Positions 1-8,095 of a DNA stretch of 51,995 bases are shown here, piece after piece. How positions within the stretch are numbered: the first letter of the stretch is position 1; each line of letters starts with the position of its first letter. Source of the DNA: Xenorhabdus thuongxuanensis (lineage in GTDB: Bacteria > Pseudomonadota > Gammaproteobacteria > Enterobacterales > Enterobacteriaceae); contig NZ_MKGR01000015.1 of NCBI RefSeq assembly GCF_001908095.1, positions 1 through 51,995 on the forward strand, written 5' to 3'. Made by a program: the position numbers and the translations under genes. The notes beneath the pieces were generated by a model. That model did not search any database. It was not told where the DNA came from and worked only from the letters and a program-made list of their open reading frames with translations.

Positions 1-125
1 TCCTCTTATTGTGTCAAGCCTTATTTTTCAGGGCCTTTCACGTTGTCATCCCGACAGGTTTGTGTGTTTGTCGTGACAACGGAAGCGCATTATAGGGAGC
101 CTTTTAATTTAGGCAAGCCTTTTTT
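1..125 (-). promoter_or_regulatory. rRNA operon promoters P1 and P2 (left edge)
   Basis: Read on the minus strand, this stretch has the layout of an enteric rrn promoter region. P1 has -35 TTGCCT at 116-111, a 16-bp spacer and a perfect -10 TATAAT at 94-89, followed by a GC-rich discriminator (GCGC), as in stringently controlled rRNA promoters. About 100 bp downstream is a second perfect -35, TTGACA at 17-12, whose -10 would fall outside the window, as expected for P2. AT-rich DNA at 117-150 could serve as an UP element. In E. coli, gmhB lies just upstream of a rRNA operon, which supports the call. The rRNA genes themselves are not in the window. Confidence 0.75.
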
Positions 126-166
126 GTGATTTTTGTATTTAAATGCTCACAACTTAATCCAAAAGG

Positions 167-733
167 TTATTTTTGCCTATTTTTTATTACATTTGGCAAG
201 TCTGATAAGCTATTAACCACCAAATCCGCAGCTTGTTCTGCTTCTTTTGTTATTGGTTTTCCTGTACGAACGAGAATCTTGGTTCCAACTTTCGCAGCCT
301 TAGCTGCCAACATATCTTCTATTTTGTCTCCTACCATATAAGAAGAAGACATATCGATATGTAATTCTTTCTGCGCATCTAACAACATACCTGGTTGTGG
401 TTTACGACAGTCACAGCTCTTCTTATATTCTTCATCCTCTGCTTCTGGATGATGCGGACAATAATAGATGCCATCAAGATCAACCCCCCTATCTGCCAAT
501 GACCAATCCATCCATTCTGTTAATTGCATAAACTGATCTTCAGTAAAAATCTTACGTGCAATGCCTGACTGATTGGTCACCAAAACCAGAGCATAGCCCA
601 TTTTTTTCAATTCAAGCATGGCTTCAATAGCACCATCAATAAATTGAAAATTATCTATCTCATGTACATAACCATGATCGATATTAATCGTGCCGTCACG
701 ATCTAAAAATACAGCGGGAATACCTTGAGTCAC
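167..733 (-). CDS. gmhB: D-glycero-beta-D-manno-heptose-1,7-bisphosphate 7-phosphatase
   Basis: GmhB is a cytoplasmic HAD-family phosphatase that removes the 7-phosphate of heptose bisphosphate during synthesis of the ADP-heptose used in the LPS inner core. The HAD nucleophile motif FLDRDGTIN is near the N-terminus, VTNQSG follows, and the family zinc loop is visible as CPHHPEA followed by CDCRKP. Length and sequence match E. coli GmhB closely. The frame is open upstream to a TTG at 757, but GTG at 733 is preferred because GGAG lies 7 bases before it and the protein then begins, as in E. coli, shortly before PAVFLDRDG. The gene is divergent from metN and reads toward the rRNA promoters. Confidence 0.93.
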   Translation of the reverse strand: MTQGIPAVFLDRDGTINIDHGYVHEIDNFQFIDGAIEAMLELKKMGYALVLVTNQSGIARKIFTEDQFMQLTEWMDWSLADRGVDLDGIYYCPHHPEAEDEEYKKSCDCRKPQPGMLLDAQKELHIDMSSSYMVGDKIEDMLAAKAAKVGTKILVRTGKPITKEAEQAADLVVNSLSDLPNVIKNRQK

Positions 734-816
734 TTGATTACTCCGAGAATGTACCAAGTGGACAGTATCGCATGATTTATTACTGATTGAGAATGCAGCA
801 TTTAATTTATTCCTAG

Positions 817-845
817 TTGACTTAGACGTCTAGACGCCTTAACAT
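817..845 (+). promoter_or_regulatory. metN promoter with two tandem MetJ boxes
   Basis: Two adjacent 8-bp met boxes are present: a perfect AGACGTCT at 824-831 and AGACGCCT (one mismatch) at 832-839. MetJ with S-adenosylmethionine binds at least two tandem boxes. They fill the spacer of a plausible sigma70 promoter, -35 TTGACT at 817-822 and -10 TAACAT at 840-845 (17-bp spacing), so bound MetJ would block polymerase. Start of metN is 67 bases downstream. The boxes are read directly; the exact promoter elements are inferred. Confidence 0.85.
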
Positions 846-911
846 CCACTTTAATTCATGACTTGTTGAAATGTTCTCAAGTCATTCATCTTTACATCTA
901 ATAAGAAAAAA

Positions 912-1943
912 ATGATAAGACTGACTCAGATAAATAAGATATTTCAACAAGGAACGCGCACGATAAAAGCGCTTTCAGATATCAACCTACATGTCCCACA
1001 AGGACAAATATATGGTGTTATTGGTTCTTCCGGTGCAGGCAAAAGCACCTTAATTCGCTGTGTGAATATGCTTGAACGACCTACTTCTGGTCAGGTATTA
1101 GTGGCAGGGCAGGATCTCACTTCTCTTTCAGAACGTGAGCTAACGCATGCACGTCGTCATATTGGCATGATTTTCCAACACTTTAATTTGTTGTCATCCA
1201 GGACAGTATTTGGCAACGTCGCGTTACCTTTGGAACTTAATAACACGCCAAAAGCCGAAATAAAGGCCAAGGTTAACGAATTACTCGAGTTAGTTGGACT
1301 TGCTGAAAAACATGATGCTTATCCTGCCAATTTATCTGGTGGTCAAAAGCAGCGTGTTGCTATTGCGCGGGCTCTGGCAAATTCGCCCAAAGTGCTTTTG
1401 TGTGACGAAGCCACCAGCGCTCTGGATCCAGCAACAACGCGTTCTATTCTGGAATTATTAAAAGACATTAACCGTCGACTGGGTTTGACTATTCTTCTTA
1501 TTACCCATGAAATGGATGTTGTTAAGCGCATCTGTGATCAAGTTGCCGTCATCAGTGGCGGCCAATTGATCGAACAAGATGTTGTGAGCAAAATATTTTC
1601 GCATCCCAAGACACCGGTTGCCCAAGAATTTATCAAATCTACGTTGCATTTGGATATTCCTGAGGATTACTTGCAGAAGTTGCAACCGGAATCTGCCCCT
1701 GATCGCAGTCCATTATTGAAGCTGGAATTCACAGGTAAATCAGTTGACGCGCCTGTAATCTCGATAGCCGTTCGCCGCTTTAATATCGACATCAGTATAT
1801 TAAGTTCCCAAATTGACTATGCCGGTGGTGTTAAATTTGGGGTTATGCTGGCTGAATTAGATGGGGAAAGCGATAGCATCAAATCAACGATTGCATTTTT
1901 AGAAGAGCATCATGTGAAAGTAGAGGTTCTCGGTTATGTCTGA
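912..1943 (+). CDS. metN: Methionine ABC transporter ATP-binding protein
   Basis: ATPase of the MetNIQ importer for L- and D-methionine at the inner membrane. At 343 aa it is the same length as E. coli MetN. Walker A (GSSGAGKST, about residues 38-46), the ABC signature (LSGGQKQR) and Walker B with the catalytic Glu ([12 protein letters not shown]) are all present. The C-terminal ~80 residues form the NIL domain that binds methionine and inhibits transport when cytoplasmic methionine is high. It is the first gene of metNIQ and overlaps metI by 8 bases. The MetJ boxes upstream indicate repression when methionine is plentiful. Confidence 0.97.
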   Translation: MIRLTQINKIFQQGTRTIKALSDINLHVPQGQIYGVIGSSGAGKSTLIRCVNMLERPTSGQVLVAGQDLTSLSERELTHARRHIGMIFQHFNLLSSRTVFGNVALPLELNNTPKAEIKAKVNELLELVGLAEKHDAYPANLSGGQKQRVAIARALANSPKVLLCDEATSALDPATTRSILELLKDINRRLGLTILLITHEMDVVKRICDQVAVISGGQLIEQDVVSKIFSHPKTPVAQEFIKSTLHLDIPEDYLQKLQPESAPDRSPLLKLEFTGKSVDAPVISIAVRRFNIDISILSSQIDYAGGVKFGVMLAELDGESDSIKSTIAFLEEHHVKVEVLGYV

Positions 1944-2589
1944 AGGAATGATTTTATTATTGGCTAAAGGAGTCTGGGAAACCCTCGTTATGACCTTCGT
2001 CTCTGGTTTCTTTGGCTTTGTTATTGGTTTGCCGGCGGGAGTGCTTCTATATGTTACTCGCCCTGGTCAGATAATTGAAAATGGCACGCTTTATCGCATA
2101 CTTTCTGCATTGGTAAATATTACGCGTTCAATACCTTTTATTATTTTGTTGGTATGGATGATCCCATTTACCCGTCTGATTGTAGGAACATCAATCGGTT
2201 TGCAGGCAGCGATTGTTCCGCTGACCGTAGGAGCGGCTCCGTTTATTGCCCGCATGGTGGAAAATGCATTGTTAGAAATTCCGACTGGCTTAATTGAAGC
2301 AGCACGTGCAATGGGAGCAACACCGTTTCAGATTGTCAAAAAGATCTTATTGCCGGAAGCCCTGCCAAGTTTGATTAATGCCGCAACCATAACTTTAATT
2401 ACATTGGTTGGCTATTCCGCAATGGGTGGCGCTGTTGGTGCCGGTGGTCTGGGTCAGATAGGCTACCAATATGGCTATATCGGCTACGATGCGACAGTGA
2501 TGAATACCGTATTAGCATTATTAGTTGTTTTAGTGTTCTTGATTCAGGTCGGCGGTGATCGTTTAGTGAAAGCCGTTAATCGTAAATAA
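1936..2589 (+). CDS. metI: Methionine ABC transporter permease
   Basis: Inner-membrane channel subunit of MetNIQ, 217 aa as in E. coli. The protein is hydrophobic throughout with about five membrane spans and carries the permease-to-ATPase coupling motif around residues 115-135 ([20 protein letters not shown]), where the EAA loop meets MetN. The start codon overlaps the metN end by 8 bases, which implies translational coupling. A 166-base gap holding a palindromic repeat separates it from metQ. Confidence 0.97.
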   Translation: MSEGMILLLAKGVWETLVMTFVSGFFGFVIGLPAGVLLYVTRPGQIIENGTLYRILSALVNITRSIPFIILLVWMIPFTRLIVGTSIGLQAAIVPLTVGAAPFIARMVENALLEIPTGLIEAARAMGATPFQIVKKILLPEALPSLINAATITLITLVGYSAMGGAVGAGGLGQIGYQYGYIGYDATVMNTVLALLVVLVFLIQVGGDRLVKAVNRK

Positions 2590-2620
2590 GTTATTTCAAC
2601 AAGGTGGCAGGGCTTATACC

Positions 2621-2681
2621 TATACCCAGAAAATTTCAAGTTGCAGCCAGCAAAGCAGCAACTTGAAAGATGAAGGGAATA
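2621..2681. repeat. Imperfect palindromic intergenic repeat (REP/MITE-like)
   Basis: A roughly 61-bp imperfect palindrome lies between metI and metQ. The core arms are TTTCAAGTTGC at 2634-2644 and GCAACTTGAAA at 2658-2668, a perfect 11-bp inverted repeat. The outer ends TATACCC (2621-2627) and GGGAATA (2675-2681) are complementary with one mismatch. Palindromes with similar TATACCC and TTTCAAGTTGC motifs are, from memory, dispersed through Photorhabdus, Xenorhabdus and Yersinia genomes. Transcribed, it would form a stem-loop inside the metNIQ message and could affect relative expression of metQ. Confidence 0.6.
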
Positions 2682-2755
2682 AGAGCCTCATTATTAGTAG
2701 TACGCAGTAACTTGATAAGACAGGTTATAAATCAGTATTCAATAGGGGTGAAAAT

Positions 2756-3571
2756 ATGTCAGTAAAATTGAAATCCATTGCTACAATCGGTGCATTATTA
2801 GGTACATTAATTCTTGCTGGTTGTGGACAGGAACAACGTGATCCAAACCATATCAAAGTTGGTGTTATTGCCGGACCTGAACTTAAAGTTGCTGAAGTTG
2901 CTAAACAAGTGGCTAAAGATAAATATGGCCTTGATGTTGAGCTGACTACATTCAATGATTACGTTCTGCCAAATGAGTCATTGAGTAAGGGGGATATTGA
3001 TGTGAATGTCTTCCAACATAAGCCTTTCTTAGATCAACAAGTGAAAGAACGTAACTACAAATTAGCAATTGTTGGTAACTCTTTCATTTTCCCAATAGCG
3101 GCCTACTCCAAAAAAATTAAGTCACTGGATGAATTGCAAGATGGTTCTCAAATTGCCATTCCCAACGATCCAACTAACCAAGGTCGCGCTCTGCTGTTAT
3201 TACAAAAACAAGGTCTTCTCACTCTGAAAGAGGGCGTTGGGCTGCTGCCAACTATTTTGGATATTACCGGCAATCCTAAAAACTTGGATATCGTACAGTT
3301 GGAAGGGCCACAATTGCCACGTTCACTGGACGACCAAAAGATTGTTTTCGCTATTATCAATACCACTTATGCGGGACAGATTGGTTTAACACCAGAGCAA
3401 GATGGGATCTTTGTTGAAGATAAAGATTCTCCTTACGTCAATATTATTGTCAGCCGCGAAGACAATAAGGATGCGGAAAATGTACAAAAATTTGTGAAAG
3501 CGTACCAATCTCCAGAAGTAGCAAAAGAAGCCAATGAAGTCTTCAAGGGTGGTGCAGTAAAAGGCTGGTAA
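2756..3571 (+). CDS. metQ: Methionine-binding lipoprotein
   Basis: Substrate-binding component of MetNIQ, 271 aa. The N-terminus is a lipoprotein signal peptide ending in lipobox LAGC, so Cys23 would be lipidated and the protein tethered on the periplasmic face of the inner membrane. The NlpA/MetQ family fold follows (KVGVIAGPELKVAEVAK near the start, NDPTNQGRALLLLQ in the middle). The ribosome site GGGGTGA precedes the ATG. It is the last gene of the operon and is followed by a strong terminator hairpin. Confidence 0.96.
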   Translation: MSVKLKSIATIGALLGTLILAGCGQEQRDPNHIKVGVIAGPELKVAEVAKQVAKDKYGLDVELTTFNDYVLPNESLSKGDIDVNVFQHKPFLDQQVKERNYKLAIVGNSFIFPIAAYSKKIKSLDELQDGSQIAIPNDPTNQGRALLLLQKQGLLTLKEGVGLLPTILDITGNPKNLDIVQLEGPQLPRSLDDQKIVFAIINTTYAGQIGLTPEQDGIFVEDKDSPYVNIIVSREDNKDAENVQKFVKAYQSPEVAKEANEVFKGGAVKGW

Positions 3572-3606
3572 TCTTTCCTATTCAAAAAATCAAGATTAAA
3601 ATCATG

Positions 3607-3640
3607 GGGTGGGTATTTTTATATCCACCCATTTTTATTA
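3607..3640 (+). terminator. Terminator after metQ
   Basis: Stem GGGTGG (3607-3612) pairs with CCACCC (3625-3630), extended inward by a G-T and three A-T pairs around a TTTT loop, and is followed by ATTTTTATT. It is a typical rho-independent terminator ending the metNIQ transcript. Confidence 0.85.
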
Positions 3641-3663
3641 AAAAAATATGAGGACTCAACTCG

Positions 3664-4059
3664 ATGCGTGTGTTACCTATCTGTTTCGTAGCGCTCTTTA
3701 TAGCCGGTTGTACTTCATTACCAACCCAGTCCAATAAATCTGGTATGTCAGATCCGAAGTTGAAACATCAGTCAGTCAAGAAAAGTAAGACACCTTCTTA
3801 TGTCCGTCTATATACTAAGCCAGATGAACTTTTAGGTTTATCATTTAAAGAGTTAGGTATTGTAGCCGGAGAATCCTGCCGTAATACGCTGCAAGACTCT
3901 CCCGCCAGTATTGCAACTGCACGGCAAAATATGCTGACAAAAGCATCTTATCTAAACGCAAACGCAGTTTTACTTCATCAATGTGCGATTTTACCTGGCC
4001 AAGGCTGCTACCAGATCGCCATTTGCGAAGGAACTGCATTACTGACAACCACTAAATAA
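3664..4059 (+). CDS. rcsF: Outer-membrane lipoprotein RcsF, Rcs stress sensor
   Basis: RcsF senses envelope and LPS damage and activates the Rcs phosphorelay through IgaA. The protein is 131 aa (E. coli 134). A lipoprotein signal peptide with lipobox IAGC is followed by a Ser/Lys-rich linker. The C-terminal domain has four cysteines (GESCRN, HQCA, GCYQ, AICEG), matching the two nonconsecutive disulfides of RcsF. It is followed 31 bases later by trmO, as in E. coli. BamA, with which RcsF forms a complex in E. coli, is also encoded in this window. Confidence 0.95.
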   Translation: MRVLPICFVALFIAGCTSLPTQSNKSGMSDPKLKHQSVKKSKTPSYVRLYTKPDELLGLSFKELGIVAGESCRNTLQDSPASIATARQNMLTKASYLNANAVLLHQCAILPGQGCYQIAICEGTALLTTTK

Positions 4060-4090
4060 TTGTGTCTGAATTATTATAAAAAAAGCGCTC

Positions 4091-4798
4091 ATGGCAGATT
4101 TTCATTTTACGCAAATAGGAACCATTCATTCTCCTTACAAAGAGAAATTTGCCATTCCCCGCCAACCGGGTTTGGTCGAAGATGGTACAGGGCAGCTAGA
4201 ATTACTTGCGCCTTATAATCAGGTTGATGCAGTACGCGGACTGGAGCAGTTCAGTCATTTATGGATTATTTTTGTGTTCCATCAAACCATGGATAGTGGC
4301 TGGAACCCATTAGTGCGCCCACCCCGTTTGGGAGGAAATGCCAAAATGGGCGTTTTTGCCACCCGTTCAACCTTCCGCCCCAACCCAATTGGCATGTCAC
4401 TGGTGGAATTGAGAGATATTCAATGCGAGAACAACCGCGTCATTCTGGAACTTGGTAGTTTGGATTTGGTGGATGGTACACCCGTTATCGACATCAAACC
4501 TTACTTGCCTTTCGCCGAATCACGACCAGAAGCCAAGGCTGGTTTTGCCCAAGCCGCACCAGAGGCAGATATGGCAGTGAATTTCTCACCAGAAGCGGAA
4601 TGCCAACTTTTATCCCACAAAACTCATTATCCTCATTTGAGGCGCTTTATCAGCCAAGTATTAGCTCAAGATCCTCGTCCTGCCTACCGTAAAAAAGCGC
4701 AGGAAAGTCGCCTATATGCCGCTCATATCTTGGATTTTAACGTTCGCTGGCGCGTTTTTAATACCACAACAGAAGTGGTTTCTATTGAACGCCGCTAA
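4091..4798 (+). CDS. trmO: tRNA (N6-threonylcarbamoyladenosine37-N6)-methyltransferase
   Basis: TrmO (formerly YaeB/TsaA) uses S-adenosylmethionine to methylate t6A37, giving m6t6A in threonine tRNA. At 235 aa it has the same length as the E. coli protein. The family motifs RSTFRPNPIGMS, GSLDLVDGTPVIDIKPYLP and the C-terminal DPRPAYRK are present. It follows rcsF by 31 bases with no terminator between, so co-transcription is likely. Confidence 0.95.
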   Translation: MADFHFTQIGTIHSPYKEKFAIPRQPGLVEDGTGQLELLAPYNQVDAVRGLEQFSHLWIIFVFHQTMDSGWNPLVRPPRLGGNAKMGVFATRSTFRPNPIGMSLVELRDIQCENNRVILELGSLDLVDGTPVIDIKPYLPFAESRPEAKAGFAQAAPEADMAVNFSPEAECQLLSHKTHYPHLRRFISQVLAQDPRPAYRKKAQESRLYAAHILDFNVRWRVFNTTTEVVSIERR

Positions 4799-4806
4799 AA
4801 CTCCTT

Positions 4807-4859
4807 TTGACATCGCAAGCTCGCTGGTAGACTAGCGATTTGTCTTTATTTTTCGCTAT
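4807..4859 (+). terminator. Hairpin with T-rich tail between trmO and proS
   Basis: A 7-bp stem (4821-4827 with 4832-4838, one G-T pair, TAGA loop) is followed by a T-rich stretch up to 4854. It could terminate rcsF-trmO. The same bases contain TTGACA at 4807-4812 and TAGACT at 4828-4833, which could be promoter elements for proS with short (15-bp) spacing. The sequence alone does not decide between these roles. Confidence 0.45.
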
Positions 4860-4875
4860 CCAATGGAAACTTACT

Positions 4876-6597
4876 ATGCGTACTAGCCAATATCTGCTCT
4901 CTACTTTAAAAGAGACACCTGCTGATGCAGAAGTCGTCAGTCATAAACTGATGCTTCGTGCTGGAATGATCCGTAAACTCGCTTCCGGTCTGTACAACTG
5001 GATGCCGACAGGTGTCCGCGCGTTGAGAAAAGTTGAAAACATTGTTCGTGAAGAGATGAATAATGCGGGAGCGGTTGAGGTTTCCATGCCAGTGGTTCAG
5101 CCGGCAGATTTGTGGCAGGAAAGTGGCCGTTGGGAACAATATGGCCCAGAATTACTGCGTTTTGTTGATCGCGGTGAACGCCCTTTCGTTTTGGGACCAA
5201 CCCATGAAGAAGTTATCACTGATCTTGTTCGTAACGAGGTCACTTCCTATAAGCAACTTCCACTGAACCTGTTCCAGATCCAGACCAAATTCCGTGATGA
5301 AGTTCGCCCACGTTTTGGTGTCATGCGTTCACGTGAATTTATCATGAAAGATGCATACTCTTTCCACACCAGCCAGGAGTCCCTGCAAGAAACTTACGAT
5401 AAGATGTACGATGCCTACAGTAAGATCTTTACCCGCATCGGCTTAGATTTCCGCGCAGTTCTGGCTGATACGGGTTCAATCGGTGGCAGTGCTTCCCATG
5501 AATTCCAGGTTCTGGCAGACAGTGGTGAAGATGATATCGTTTTCTCTACCGAGTCTAACTATGCGGCCAATATTGAGTTGGCAGAAGCTGTGATGCCATC
5601 TCAGGAGAGAGCGGCTCCATCTGAAGAGATGCGCCTGGTCGATACACCAAACGCCAAAACGATTGCTGAGCTGGTCGAACAATTCAATCTGCCAATCGAA
5701 AAAACCGTTAAGACTCTGATCGTTCACGCCGCAGAAGAAAGCGGACATAAACTAGTTGCCTTGCTGGTACGTGGTGATCATGAATTAAATGAGATCAAGG
5801 CAGAAAAATTGCTTTTGGTCGCCAGCCCGCTGACTTTCGCTACCGAAGAAGAAATCCGTGCTATCGTGAAAGCGGGCCCAGGCTCTTTAGGTCCGGTCAA
5901 CCTGCCGATGCCTGTCATTATTGACCGCAGCGTCTCCGTCATGAGTGATTTTGGTGCAGGCGCCAATATTGATGACAAACACTATTTCGGCATTAACTGG
6001 GAGCGTGATTTACCCCTACCAGAAGTGGCCGATATCCGTAATGTCGTGGAAGGTGATGCTAGCCCAGATGGTAAAGGTGCGCTGTTAATCAAGCGTGGTA
6101 TTGAAGTGGGTCATATCTTCCAATTAGGCACCAAGTATTCTGATGCCCTGAAAGCCACTGTGCAAAATGAAGATGGGCACAATCAAATTATCACTATGGG
6201 ATGCTATGGTATTGGTATCACCCGTATCGTTGCAGCAGCTATTGAGCAGAACCACGATGATCGTGGTATTATCTGGCCAGATGCTATCGCCCCATTCCAG
6301 GTGGCTATTCTGCCAATGAACATGCACAAATCTTACCGCGTGAAAGAAGTCGCTGAAAAATTATATGCAGACTTACGTGCCAGCGGCATTGATGTCATTT
6401 TCGATGATCGCAAAGAACGCCCTGGCGTTATGTTTGCTGATATGGAACTGATCGGTGTACCACATACTCTGGTGATCGGTGATCGTAACCTAGATAACGG
6501 TGAGATCGAATATAAACACCGCCGCACCGGTGATAAACAGATGCTGAAACTGGAAAACATTGTTGATTACCTGAAAGGTCATATTCAACAAGCTTAA
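4876..6597 (+). CDS. proS: Prolyl-tRNA synthetase
   Basis: Class II aminoacyl-tRNA synthetase charging tRNA-Pro, 573 aa from this start (E. coli 572). The bacterial-type layout is visible: catalytic motifs 1-3 (motif 2 around [19 protein letters not shown], motif 3 around [17 protein letters not shown]), split by the ~180-residue INS editing domain that hydrolyses Ala-tRNA-Pro, and a C-terminal anticodon-binding domain. The frame is open upstream, but ATG at 4876 gives the conserved N-terminus [16 protein letters not shown] strong bidirectional hairpin follows. Confidence 0.97.
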   Translation: MRTSQYLLSTLKETPADAEVVSHKLMLRAGMIRKLASGLYNWMPTGVRALRKVENIVREEMNNAGAVEVSMPVVQPADLWQESGRWEQYGPELLRFVDRGERPFVLGPTHEEVITDLVRNEVTSYKQLPLNLFQIQTKFRDEVRPRFGVMRSREFIMKDAYSFHTSQESLQETYDKMYDAYSKIFTRIGLDFRAVLADTGSIGGSASHEFQVLADSGEDDIVFSTESNYAANIELAEAVMPSQERAAPSEEMRLVDTPNAKTIAELVEQFNLPIEKTVKTLIVHAAEESGHKLVALLVRGDHELNEIKAEKLLLVASPLTFATEEEIRAIVKAGPGSLGPVNLPMPVIIDRSVSVMSDFGAGANIDDKHYFGINWERDLPLPEVADIRNVVEGDASPDGKGALLIKRGIEVGHIFQLGTKYSDALKATVQNEDGHNQIITMGCYGIGITRIVAAAIEQNHDDRGIIWPDAIAPFQVAILPMNMHKSYRVKEVAEKLYADLRASGIDVIFDDRKERPGVMFADMELIGVPHTLVIGDRNLDNGEIEYKHRRTGDKQMLKLENIVDYLKGHIQQA

Positions 6598-6618
6598 TTT
6601 CGTTTGTCAGCTGTTAAG

Positions 6619-6650
6619 AAAACCTGCGTATTCATTACGCAGGTTTTTCA
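6619..6650. terminator. Bidirectional terminator between proS and nlpE
   Basis: AACCTGCGTA at 6621-6630 pairs perfectly with TACGCAGGTT at 6636-6645, with A's before and T's after the stem. It can serve proS on the plus strand and nlpE on the minus strand, which converge here. Confidence 0.9.
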
Positions 6651-6675
6651 ATAGATGATGCACTGTTGTTATACG

Positions 6676-7362
6676 TTATTTCTTAGTATGACAAGAAGAG
6701 GCTTTATCAAAACGAATTTTACCTGTTTGGATCACTGCATTATCAAACAAGCCATCTTCCATTGAAGGACGAACCGTGTAATAGCCCTCTATTTCCACAT
6801 AAACAGGGGTTCCACCTTCTACTCCCATGGCGCTATAGCCACGTTCTAAATCGATATTTTCCGCAGCATCATAACGCTTTCCTGTACCACATTCCGTAAA
6901 GAGAGCGGAATCAGCAAAATAACTGTATTCTCCGGCCAGTTTTTTCGGTTTGACTTTATCCAATTCATAATTGAAACTTGATTCAATTGGATCGCCGTTG
7001 ATATCCAGCATAGTCAAGTTTTCGCCTTTCGTCAGATAATAAGATTTTTTGCCGTCTTGATCACTTAAGACAATCTTTTTACCATTTATCACCCAATGAC
7101 CTGTTTCAAAGAAAGTATTTTCCTCATGTTTAGCTTCCAAATAGGTTTGCCCCAATATATATGTCCCATCTTTAGCAAGTTGTAAGGTAGTCTCGATACC
7201 TGCACAATCTGCACAAGGTACAACACCACTAAACACATTCTCTGTTGGCTGAGACTTTTCCTGGGATACAGCGTTCTCCTGGGTTATGGAAGTATTCTGA
7301 CATCCCGCCGTGGCGAATACACCAGAAACTAACAATGCAAACAATATTTTCTTATTCATCAT
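6676..7362 (-). CDS. nlpE: Outer-membrane lipoprotein NlpE, Cpx-activating surface and copper sensor
   Basis: NlpE (CutF) signals lipoprotein-sorting, oxidative-folding and surface-contact stress to the Cpx two-component system. The protein is 228 aa (E. coli 236). The lipobox TAGC follows a hydrophobic signal. The CxxC motif PCADCAG marks the N-terminal domain, and the C-terminal domain has two further cysteines (FTECGTG, SSCHTKK) that can form the redox-sensed disulfide. Two ATG codons in tandem make the exact start uncertain by one residue. It converges with proS, as in E. coli. Confidence 0.93.
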   Translation of the reverse strand: MMNKKILFALLVSGVFATAGCQNTSITQENAVSQEKSQPTENVFSGVVPCADCAGIETTLQLAKDGTYILGQTYLEAKHEENTFFETGHWVINGKKIVLSDQDGKKSYYLTKGENLTMLDINGDPIESSFNYELDKVKPKKLAGEYSYFADSALFTECGTGKRYDAAENIDLERGYSAMGVEGGTPVYVEIEGYYTVRPSMEDGLFDNAVIQTGKIRFDKASSCHTKK

Positions 7363-7684
7363 TTAATCCAATAAATTCAAAAGATAAAGCCTTTGTTTTC
7401 AAGTAAAGCATAAGCGTTACATAACAAGATTGACATTACTCCACTGGATTGCGAAATGCACGGAGAGAGCAATCAAATAGTATGACTTTATTTTATGGCA
7501 TAATGATAAGATACAGGTTTAATCCACTTCCTGTTCCAACGAAATTCTCACCGACTTATTCAGTAATCACGGGAAGCTTACTGTGCTATAGTCGTAAGTA
7601 GCATTTTGCATTTGATTTGGGTCAATCACGGGCGGCACGATAACCGCCACTAACATGTGGTGAGCAAAATAGTGGTGAGCAAAT
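7363..7684. other. Divergent nlpE-rof intergenic region without a gene
   Basis: No convincing coding frame is present. E. coli has the small gene yaeP here and no counterpart is visible. The region contains a short GC-rich hairpin, GGCGG at 7631-7635 with CCGCC at 7644-7648, in the presumed rof leader. It ends with a 15-bp tandem near-duplication over the rof ribosome-binding site (7657-7671 and 7672-7686). Promoters for nlpE and rof must lie here, but none is clear enough to mark. Confidence 0.6.
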
Positions 7685-7948
7685 ATGTCTATAGATAACG
7701 AAGAATATCAACCAATTAACTGTGATGATTACGATAACCTTGAGCTAGCATGCCAACGCCAGCTACATTTGCATCTCCAATTGCGAGATGGTGAAACATT
7801 TGAAGGAAAAGCTAATAAGCTGATTTTAAGAAAAAAAATTGAATATCTTCTCATCGATTCAAATGAAGGAACCCGTGAATTAAGGTTAGATTACATTATC
7901 AGTTTCAGCAATCCAGAAATTGGCACGATTGTTATCGAACATTCTTAA
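7685..7948 (+). CDS. rof: Rho-binding antiterminator Rof
   Basis: Rof (YaeO) is a small acidic protein that binds Rho and prevents it loading on RNA. The protein is 87 aa (E. coli 84-86). The highly conserved N-terminus YQPINCDDYDNLELACQ and the C-terminal TRELRLDYIISFSNPEIGT match the E. coli protein. The ribosome site GGTGAG lies about 6 bases upstream and is duplicated in the preceding 15 bases. A perfect terminator follows the gene. Confidence 0.95.
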   Translation: MSIDNEEYQPINCDDYDNLELACQRQLHLHLQLRDGETFEGKANKLILRKKIEYLLIDSNEGTRELRLDYIISFSNPEIGTIVIEHS

Positions 7949-7983
7949 ATCTGATCGCTAATAACGATTAGAACCCTCTCCCC

Positions 7984-8013
7984 AAAGTCCTTATATAATA
8001 TAAGGACTTTTTA
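7984..8013. terminator. Terminator between rof and tilS
   Basis: AAAGTCCTTATA at 7984-7995 pairs perfectly over 12 bp with TATAAGGACTTT at 7999-8010, followed by T's. It ends rof on the plus strand. The A-rich opposite side could also serve tilS. Confidence 0.88.
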
Positions 8014-8095
8014 TGTAAAAAGAAATCTCCATAGGTCAATCAGTAAGCTGCTATAGCCAACTCTACGTTTATAACTACGTGGACTAACCATGCCA

